NCBI RefSeq assembly: GCF_900101885.1
Contig: NZ_FNAN01000012.1
Location: 186,001 to 250,000 of the forward strand
DNA length: 64,000 nt
DNA from: Dyadobacter soli
GTDB taxonomy: Bacteria; Bacteroidota; Bacteroidia; Cytophagales; Spirosomataceae
Reading direction: 5' to 3'
The notes under the pieces are model-generated. The model was not told the DNA's origin, made no database searches, and saw nothing but the letters and a program-made list of their open reading frames with translations. Both the position numbers and the translations under genes were made by a program. Positions 58,449 through 64,000 of the stretch are shown here, piece after piece; positions within the stretch are counted from its first letter, which is position 1; every line of letters starts with the position of its first letter.

Positions 58449-59477
58449 TTATTCAGCCAGCGGGCTCAGTAGCGGTATTTTCACAGTAAACCGTTCTTCG
58501 CTACGAATTATCTCCACTTTCCGGTCAGTCAGCAGGCCGTACCGGTTGATAATGTTCTGCAACCCCACGCGCGTTGATTTTTCCAGAATGGTCTTCTCCG
58601 AAATATTATTTTCGACCACGAGATAACCATTGTTTTCTTCACGTATCACAATCTGCAAAGGGTTTTCGCGCGAGGCCACATTATGTTTGATCGCATTCTC
58701 GATCAGCATTTGCAGGCTTAGCGGCGTAATATGCTGTGCCAATGCGGACGTAGAAAGCTGTTTCTCCACCTGCAAATTTTCCCGGAAACGGATTTTATTC
58801 AAATACACATAAGCATCCACGAATGCAGTCTCCTCGCTCAGTAACACGGTGTTCTTATTGCGGCTCACGAGCACGTACCGGTACACGTCCGACAATCTTT
58901 CGAGGTAATCCTGCGCGGCGGTGTTCTCATCGTCGATCAATGCGGCCAGGGTATTCATGCTATTGAACAGAAAATGCGGATCAAGCTGATTTTTAAGCAC
59001 TTCCAGCTGCGATTGCACATTTTCACGCATGAGCGCTTCGGTTTTTCTCACATTCATTTTCCAGGCATCAAAAAAATAAACCGCTTCATAAACCAGGTAA
59101 ACGATCACCGTCGGCACGATGCTGATCCGGAACGCCATGGCGAGGGCGCTTACGTTGTAAACCGGTTTGTAATAGAGCTCATCGAGCAGCAGCGACACCA
59201 GGAAGACATACGTCACCGCCAGCACCGCCTGCGCAGCTACCCGCCGACCGGTTTGACCATACTCGGGGAAAATCCGGCGCATCCATATGATAATGTACCG
59301 GTTGCCCTCCCAGAAAGTGAGTGTAAGCAGGGTGGAAAAAAGCACGCTGAGAAAGAAATGCCGGCTTAGTTTCAGGAACTCATCGAAATTGATCATCAAC
59401 GCTATGACCAACCCCATGAGCGGGATACCGATGACCCGCCATATCCCGTCGTTAAGCTTGTAATCCTTTTCTTGCAT
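58449..59477 (-). CDS. LytS-type sensor histidine kinase
   Basis: A protein of 342 residues with four membrane spans in the first 135 residues, then the His_kinase domain with the phospho-acceptor His at 168 (LDPHFLFNSMNTLAAL) and an HATPase-like domain (LSLQMLIENAIKHN, RVGLQNIINRYG). The cognate LytTR regulator follows. The signal is unknown. Confidence 0.92.
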   Translation of the reverse strand: MQEKDYKLNDGIWRVIGIPLMGLVIALMINFDEFLKLSRHFFLSVLFSTLLTLTFWEGNRYIIIWMRRIFPEYGQTGRRVAAQAVLAVTYVFLVSLLLDELYYKPVYNVSALAMAFRISIVPTVIVYLVYEAVYFFDAWKMNVRKTEALMRENVQSQLEVLKNQLDPHFLFNSMNTLAALIDDENTAAQDYLERLSDVYRYVLVSRNKNTVLLSEETAFVDAYVYLNKIRFRENLQVEKQLSTSALAQHITPLSLQMLIENAIKHNVASRENPLQIVIREENNGYLVVENNISEKTILEKSTRVGLQNIINRYGLLTDRKVEIIRSEERFTVKIPLLSPLAE

Positions 59478-59485
59478 CCTGAGTA

Positions 59486-59524
59486 AAATTTGGCGGGCAA
59501 ACTACTCGTTTGCCCGCCAAATTT
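59486..59524 (-). terminator. Terminator between the TonB receptor and the LytS-type kinase
   Basis: A perfect 17-bp stem AAATTTGGCGGGCAAAC with a 5-base loop. On the minus strand it begins 4 bases after the receptor stop and its A/T-rich base ends in TTTT, so it should end the receptor transcript before the kinase gene. Confidence 0.8.
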
Positions 59525-59527
59525 CAA

Positions 59528-61903
59528 TTAAAATGTATATCTGAAATACGGCACCGGGAAAAACGGCTGCTGATACTGGTTCACCAGTTCGTTGGTCCTC
59601 GGGTTGTAAGTTTGCTGAAAAATGTTTTTGCGGGCGGTCACATTCTGCAAATCCATCGAAAACTCCATGGTACTTCTACGCATTTCGCGGCGGTACGAGA
59701 AACGGATATCAGTCCTGAAATAGGCGCTTTGCCGGAGCGAATAGGCACGGTTTTCATCATACACCGCCGCGCCCCGGGCACGGGAGGCTGCCAGGTTGAG
59801 CGGTGTAATGTATTTCCCGCCCACGAGCGAAGTTTTGATGTTAGCACTTACGATATTATTGGCACCAAAACGGAATTCCTTGCCGCCGAGCACATTAAGC
59901 ACATATTTGGTATTAAAAGCGGTATTCCGCTCCACCTTGTCGCTACCCTTGTATTTCGAGTCGAACACCGAAGTCGTGAACAGGAAATAGTAACCTTTAT
60001 TGAAATACCTTTCCAAAGTGAGTTCGATGCCCATGTTGCGGCCCGTGCCTTCATTCACCAGGCTATCACGATCCGAAGGACCGAAAGCAGCACCCATATT
60101 CAATGCAGAATAGGTAGAAGACCGCTGCTCAACCGGCACATCGAATAGCTGCTGATAATACGGCTCGATTTTCAGTAACAAATTCTCTGTCAAGCGGTTC
60201 TGATAACTCAGCACAAAATGGTGGCTTTTGGTGAAACCCAGATCCTTATTAGTCCGCACCGGCCCCGACTCGCCTGGTGTTTGTACAAAATAGGTGTAAA
60301 TGTTCTGTGCCTGGTTATTCAAACCATATCCTACACTTACCGATTGGCCCCTTCCGAATGCGTACTGCAATCCGGCACGCGGTTCTACGGCCACATTGTT
60401 GTTCAGGTTATAATGCTGAAAATGAAGTCCCGCAGTAAAAATCAGCCCTTGTGAAATCCGGTACTTCCACTGCGCATAGGCCTGCGTGAGCACTGTTTTT
60501 TCTCCGCTCACGTTCGCCCGGACGGTGTCGATCGTTCCGCCCTGATGCAGTGAGCGACTGTACAGGTCAAAGTCCAGCAGGTCCACGGTAACGCCGCCGT
60601 ACAAGCTGCTTTTTGCGTTCATCTTATGTCTGACATTCAACACCGCGGAGTATTTCGAAGTGTTGTATTTCGCCTCGCCGCTCAGGAAAGATTCGCGCGC
60701 CGGGTTGCTGATGGAATCGCCGCTGAACCGCTCGCGGGTAGTGCTCATACCGAGGGTGAGCTTGGCGAAAGTTTTGGGTGTGAGATTGTGTTCGTAAGCC
60801 AATCCGAAAATGTTGGTACCGTATTTCACGCGGGTGTTGGTATTTTCGGTACCGTACATATTGTTAAGCGTCGTATCCACTTCATTTCCCAGGAAATTCA
60901 CGTCGCTGCTTCCTGTTATGCCAAAAAGCGTCAGTTTCCCCTTGGTACCGGTCGGCACGGCCACTTTAAAATTCAGATCCTGGTAATCGGGAATGGCCGT
61001 ACCGGTTCCGAACTGCAACCCGAGTGCTTTGAAAAGGCCGAGCGTCGAATACCGGTAGTTCAAAAGGAAAGATGCTTTGGAGTTCTTCGAAAACGGGCCT
61101 TCCGCGCCCAATTCAAAACCATTGAAACCCACCTGGCCCATCAGTTCATGTTTCTGATTATTGCCTTCGCGGAGTTGCAGGTCGAATACCGCCGCGAGGG
61201 CATTTCCGTACTGGGCCGGAAAGGCGCCGGTAAGAAAGTCAGATTTGCCCAGGACGTTGTTGTTGAGCATGCTTACCGGCCCGCCCGTGGCTGCAAACGA
61301 GCCGAAATGGTTGGGATTGGGGATATTCAGGCCTTCCAGCTGCCATAATGTGCCCGATGGAGAGTTGCCGCGAACGACAATGTCGTTCCGTGAATCATCG
61401 CCCGACACGACACCGGCGAAGTTGGCCGCCATTCGCGACGGGTCCCCCAATGCACCGGCATACCGCTTGGTATCGTCCACATTGAACGACCGCCCGCTTA
61501 CGAGCGACAGTTCGTTGTTGGTTTTGGTCTTATCATTTTTACGATCGGCAGTAACCACCACCTCGTCCAGATTTTGTACCGCCTCGGTCATGGTTACATT
61601 TAAAACAACTTCCTTACCTGCTGTAACCACAATGCTGGAAAGTCGCTGCGGCTCGTACCCAACCATCGTAACCTGAAACGACTGACGGCCCATCGGCACG
61701 CCCGCAATGCTGAAATCGCCCCGGATATCGGTTACCGCGCCGACGGGACTGGCGCCGGACTCCTGAATGAGCAAAATCGATGCTCCTATCACCGGAGATT
61801 TGGAAACTTCGTCGCGGACTGTCCCGCGGATCATCTGCGTGCCTTCCTGTGCGTAAAGGTTGGCAGCGAAAAGAAATGTCATGGCTAATAATAATGCTTT
61901 CAT
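59528..61903 (-). CDS. TonB-dependent receptor with carboxypeptidase-regulatory-like domain
   Basis: A protein of 791 residues with a signal peptide (ALLLAMTFLFAANLYAQ), a regulatory-like domain at about 24-110 (IRGTVRDEVSKSPVIGASIL), a TonB-box-like strand (NLDEVVVTADR), a plug (VSGDDSRNDIVVRGNSPSG, WQLEGLNIPNPNHFGSFAAT) and the barrel (end FPVPYFRYTF). There is no STN domain. The IRGTVRD/NDIVVRGN type is common next to LytS/LytTR pairs in Bacteroidetes and its ligand is usually unknown. The divergent ECF sigma gene lies 216 bases away. Confidence 0.88.
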   Translation of the reverse strand: MKALLLAMTFLFAANLYAQEGTQMIRGTVRDEVSKSPVIGASILLIQESGASPVGAVTDIRGDFSIAGVPMGRQSFQVTMVGYEPQRLSSIVVTAGKEVVLNVTMTEAVQNLDEVVVTADRKNDKTKTNNELSLVSGRSFNVDDTKRYAGALGDPSRMAANFAGVVSGDDSRNDIVVRGNSPSGTLWQLEGLNIPNPNHFGSFAATGGPVSMLNNNVLGKSDFLTGAFPAQYGNALAAVFDLQLREGNNQKHELMGQVGFNGFELGAEGPFSKNSKASFLLNYRYSTLGLFKALGLQFGTGTAIPDYQDLNFKVAVPTGTKGKLTLFGITGSSDVNFLGNEVDTTLNNMYGTENTNTRVKYGTNIFGLAYEHNLTPKTFAKLTLGMSTTRERFSGDSISNPARESFLSGEAKYNTSKYSAVLNVRHKMNAKSSLYGGVTVDLLDFDLYSRSLHQGGTIDTVRANVSGEKTVLTQAYAQWKYRISQGLIFTAGLHFQHYNLNNNVAVEPRAGLQYAFGRGQSVSVGYGLNNQAQNIYTYFVQTPGESGPVRTNKDLGFTKSHHFVLSYQNRLTENLLLKIEPYYQQLFDVPVEQRSSTYSALNMGAAFGPSDRDSLVNEGTGRNMGIELTLERYFNKGYYFLFTTSVFDSKYKGSDKVERNTAFNTKYVLNVLGGKEFRFGANNIVSANIKTSLVGGKYITPLNLAASRARGAAVYDENRAYSLRQSAYFRTDIRFSYRREMRRSTMEFSMDLQNVTARKNIFQQTYNPRTNELVNQYQQPFFPVPYFRYTF

Positions 61904-62056
61904 TGGCTAATTTTTATGAATTGATGCATCAAAAATCTACATAACACCTTGGGTTTGAAATCCGCCGGGAGGCCAAACGTATGGAAAGACGGTTGAAACG
62001 GTGGGAAGGTTCCGGGAATCGTCGGGGCGAAGTTGCAGCGAATGCAATCAAACTTA

Positions 62057-62089
62057 TTTGGACTTATTATAAACAAAGACCTATATTTG
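62057..62089 (+). promoter_or_regulatory. Promoter of the ECF sigma gene (TTTG-N21-TATATTTG)
   Basis: TTTG at 62057-62060 and TATATTTG at 62082-62089 with a 21-base spacer match the Bacteroidetes -33/-7 consensus. The start of transcription is expected near 62096, which supports the ATG at 62120 as the sigma-factor start. A weaker divergent element, TAAGTTTG on the minus strand (62056-62049), could serve the TonB receptor. Confidence 0.65.
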
Positions 62090-62119
62090 CCTATCGATTC
62101 CGCTTGCGCCCACGATTGC

Positions 62120-62659
62120 ATGACCGCCAATATTACCGATAACGCTCCTTTCCGGATAGACGAGAAGTCTTTCAAGCAGATCTATCTGGCTCATTGGGAG
62201 AAGGTTTACGCGGTTTGCTACAACACCGTCCGCGATCCTGAACCTGCCAAAGGAATGGTGCAGGAAATCTTCAAATCGCTCTGGGAGCGGAAGGACGAGC
62301 TGGAAATCACTACTTCCGTAGAGCGTTACCTGCTCCGTTCGGCCAAATTCAAGGTTTTCGAATATTTGCGGAATACCAAATCCCGCAAGGAGCATAACGA
62401 AATTGCATTTGCGGATTACTGCGATCGTACGCATTGCACGGAGAACGATATTCTCTATAACAACCTCAAAAGCAAAGTCGACGACCTGGTAGACACCCTG
62501 CCCTGCCAATGCCGGCGCGTTTACAAAATGAGCCGCGAAGAAGGCCTTAGCAACAAGGAGATCGCTTCTGCGCTGCTCATCTCCGAAAGGGCCGTCGAAT
62601 ACCACATCACCCGTGCGCTCACCACCCTCCGCGCCAACCTTGCCGAATATATGCACTAG
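62120..62659 (+). CDS. ECF RNA polymerase sigma factor
   Basis: A protein of 179 residues from the ATG at 62120 (MTANITDNAPFRIDEKSFKQ). Longer frames reach 62033 but would start upstream of the promoter. Region 2 is seen in IYLAHWEKVYAVCYNTV and MVQEIFKSLWERKDEL, region 4 in CRRVYKMSREEGLSNKEIAS and SERAVEYHITRALTTLRANL. It precedes an anti-sigma-like gene 86 bases away and a lipoprotein gene. Confidence 0.9.
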   Translation: MTANITDNAPFRIDEKSFKQIYLAHWEKVYAVCYNTVRDPEPAKGMVQEIFKSLWERKDELEITTSVERYLLRSAKFKVFEYLRNTKSRKEHNEIAFADYCDRTHCTENDILYNNLKSKVDDLVDTLPCQCRRVYKMSREEGLSNKEIASALLISERAVEYHITRALTTLRANLAEYMH

Positions 62660-62745
62660 AATCGCCGGTGCGGCTTACGGCTAAGCTCAATTTATGCTAC
62701 TTTTACTATCAGGAAGCATCACCAACCGAACTGTGGAGTACTTGA

Positions 62746-63423
62746 ATGAAGATCAGTAAAGAACTTATTGAAAAATACCACCATGGCCACTGCACCGACG
62801 AGGAAAAGGCTGCGGTAGAAAACTGGCTCCTCAGCGACGATGCCGATGAAACCATGGATTGGAGCTCGCCGGACGAAAAAAACGCGGTGCGAACGGAAAT
62901 GTGGAATGAAATCGCGGCGATGCTCCCCTCTTCGGAAGAAATCCCCGCCCCGAAACTGCGACCAACCATCACCCGTTCGTGGTGGAAACCGGCTGTGGCG
63001 GCTTGCCTGCTGGCCGTGCTGGGATCGGTTCTCTACAGTTTGAAGCACGAATCGGCTTCGCAGGAAGTGATTGCCCTCAATAATAGCTCCGGCACCGAAA
63101 ACAAGGCGCTGCACGAAAAAGAATTTACGCTCTCAATTGCCCCTAAAAGCAATGTGGCTATCAACAGTAAAACCGGCATCATGGATTTTTGCGGGGCTGT
63201 GCTGATCAATCCGAAAGAAGATATTGAACTCACTTTTCAGGGTACTTGTGCCAACCCTACCCAAAACCGGGAGAAAGTTTCATTAAAAAAAGGCCAAAAC
63301 TACATTGCGCTCAATTACGGCGGCAATGCGCAGAGCGGCGAAGTGATCGTCGTCGAGGAAGGTGCAATGGTAAGCCTCCCGCCGCTCGTTTTGAAGCAAC
63401 TCATGCATCAGTTCAATATCTGA
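62746..63423 (+). CDS. FecR-like membrane anti-sigma factor
   Basis: A protein of 225 residues. The cytoplasmic start (MKISKELIEKYHHGHCTDEE, then VENWLLSDDAD) is that of FecR-type anti-sigma factors; a single span follows at about 85-100 (AVAACLLAVLGSVLYSL). The periplasmic part is shorter than in the usual FecR (225 against about 320-380 residues) and lacks the DUF4974 end. It should hold the ECF factor of the preceding gene. Because the FecR domain is degenerate, the signal may come from something other than an STN receptor. Confidence 0.8.
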   Translation: MKISKELIEKYHHGHCTDEEKAAVENWLLSDDADETMDWSSPDEKNAVRTEMWNEIAAMLPSSEEIPAPKLRPTITRSWWKPAVAACLLAVLGSVLYSLKHESASQEVIALNNSSGTENKALHEKEFTLSIAPKSNVAINSKTGIMDFCGAVLINPKEDIELTFQGTCANPTQNREKVSLKKGQNYIALNYGGNAQSGEVIVVEEGAMVSLPPLVLKQLMHQFNI

Positions 63424-63431
63424 CCTAACTC

Positions 63432-64000
63432 ATGACACATCATTACCGGGGTGTTATCCACTTCGTCATTTTCGCATTGTTTTCTACAATACTGTTGCCG
63501 GGTTGCCGGGAGCAATCCAATGAAAAAGAAGACGTTGCGGGAAGGAGGTACAGTATTTATGCCATGATGAGGAATGGCAAAGAGTATATCTTCCAAACCG
63601 ATTCACTTGCGTCGGGCGAAATAAACCCCGAAAAATCGGGTGCGAAAGTCGTACCGGCACCGCTTTACTACGAGCTCATCGTGCGCGACGGCCAATATTA
63701 CAGCATAGATCGACGGGCAGGTTCTTTTGTGCGGTACAAGATTGCAAATGGGGAGTTTGTGAGGGATATGGCCATTGCTATGACCGGCTTTTCGTCCATC
63801 GAAAACTACAACTGGCTGTCGCGGGACTCTCTGATGATCCTGGGCTACGACGACGACGCGCGGAAAGTACGTTATGTAAAAATTCATGTCCCCGACCTCA
63901 GCATTACGCAGGGTACAGTGCCGATTCCCGCACCGTTTGGTAACTATAACTGGCTTTCCATCGGCTTTTCACAGTTTCTCGAAGGCAAATTGTACATCGG
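63432..64000 (+). CDS. Lipoprotein, partial at the window edge (DUF4374-like in style)
   Basis: ATG at 63432; 189 codons are visible before the window ends. The lipoprotein signal is FVIFALFSTILLPGC with the lipidated Cys at residue 25. The rest has repeated strand patterns (YSIYAMMRNGKEYIFQTD, YYELIVRDGQYYSIDRRAG, FGNYNWLSIGFSQFLEGKLY) that recall the DUF4374 lipoproteins seen beside TonB receptors. It follows the anti-sigma gene by 8 bases. It may be the first structural gene of an ECF-controlled uptake operon that continues beyond 64000. Confidence 0.72.
   Translation, partial: MTHHYRGVIHFVIFALFSTILLPGCREQSNEKEDVAGRRYSIYAMMRNGKEYIFQTDSLASGEINPEKSGAKVVPAPLYYELIVRDGQYYSIDRRAGSFVRYKIANGEFVRDMAIAMTGFSSIENYNWLSRDSLMILGYDDDARKVRYVKIHVPDLSITQGTVPIPAPFGNYNWLSIGFSQFLEGKLYI

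Overview
The window looks like chromosomal DNA of a Bacteroidetes bacterium of the order Cytophagales, most likely a Dyadobacter-like genus (inference from content; no rRNA is present). The signs are a type IX secretion sorting domain, SusC/SusD-type outer-membrane proteins, FecR/ECF sigma pairs, DUF4374 and PepSY neighbours of TonB receptors, a fused CcoN-CcoO oxidase, promoters of the TTTG / TAnnTTTG type, and roughly 50% GC with frequent TTG starts. No tRNA, rRNA, CRISPR array, insertion sequence or prophage was recognised.

Layout. 1-4.2 kb: the tail of a probable GLPGLI-type gene, an OMP_b-brl_3-type outer-membrane barrel, and a convergent T9SS-sorted beta-propeller. 4.5-10.7 kb: an AraC/PchR-like regulator divergent from a four-gene uptake operon (TonB receptor, DUF4374 lipoprotein, PepSY membrane protein, 57-residue membrane protein). 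10.7-14.9 kb: on the minus strand, a cobalamin riboswitch, a siderophore-type TonB receptor and a second PepSY protein. 15.0-19.1 kb: a ModE-type DNA-binding protein, then an operon of TonB receptor, di-heme peroxidase and a small sulfite-oxidase-fold protein, preceded by a sequence matching a ModE operator. Together 5-19 kb is a metal-import island.

19.1-24.1 kb: a nucleotide pyrophosphatase/phosphodiesterase-like enzyme, a secreted propeller-like protein and a large secreted glycoside-hydrolase-like protein. 24.2-38.1 kb: a minus-strand polysaccharide-utilisation-like locus, in transcription order ECF sigma, FecR anti-sigma, SusC with an STN domain, SusD, PQQ-type sugar dehydrogenase with cytochrome c, AGE-family epimerase, sugar MFS transporter and ROK regulator. 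38.3-51.4 kb: OmpH/Skp, then a microaerobic respiration cluster (ccoI, ccoS, ccoNO, ccoQP, ccoG, fixH-like, SafE/CcoH-like, hemN) ending with a PAS histidine kinase and a response regulator that carries a Crp/FNR-type output. FNR/Crp-like dyads precede ccoI, ccoS and hemN.

51.5-53.0 kb: a 745-bp tandem duplication of an overlapping pair of small unknown genes. 53.0-64.0 kb: a probable FMN/TIM-barrel protein, a DUF1801 protein, a hybrid histidine kinase, a LytS/LytTR two-component pair, a TonB receptor, and the start of another ECF sigma / anti-sigma / lipoprotein group that runs off the end.

Several families of intergenic palindromic repeats lie between genes, and one REP-like palindrome pair is inserted in frame inside the epimerase gene. 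The observations most worth following are the ModE-box TonB operon, the duplicated overlapping gene pair, the riboswitch with an octamer-repeat arm, and the in-frame palindrome.
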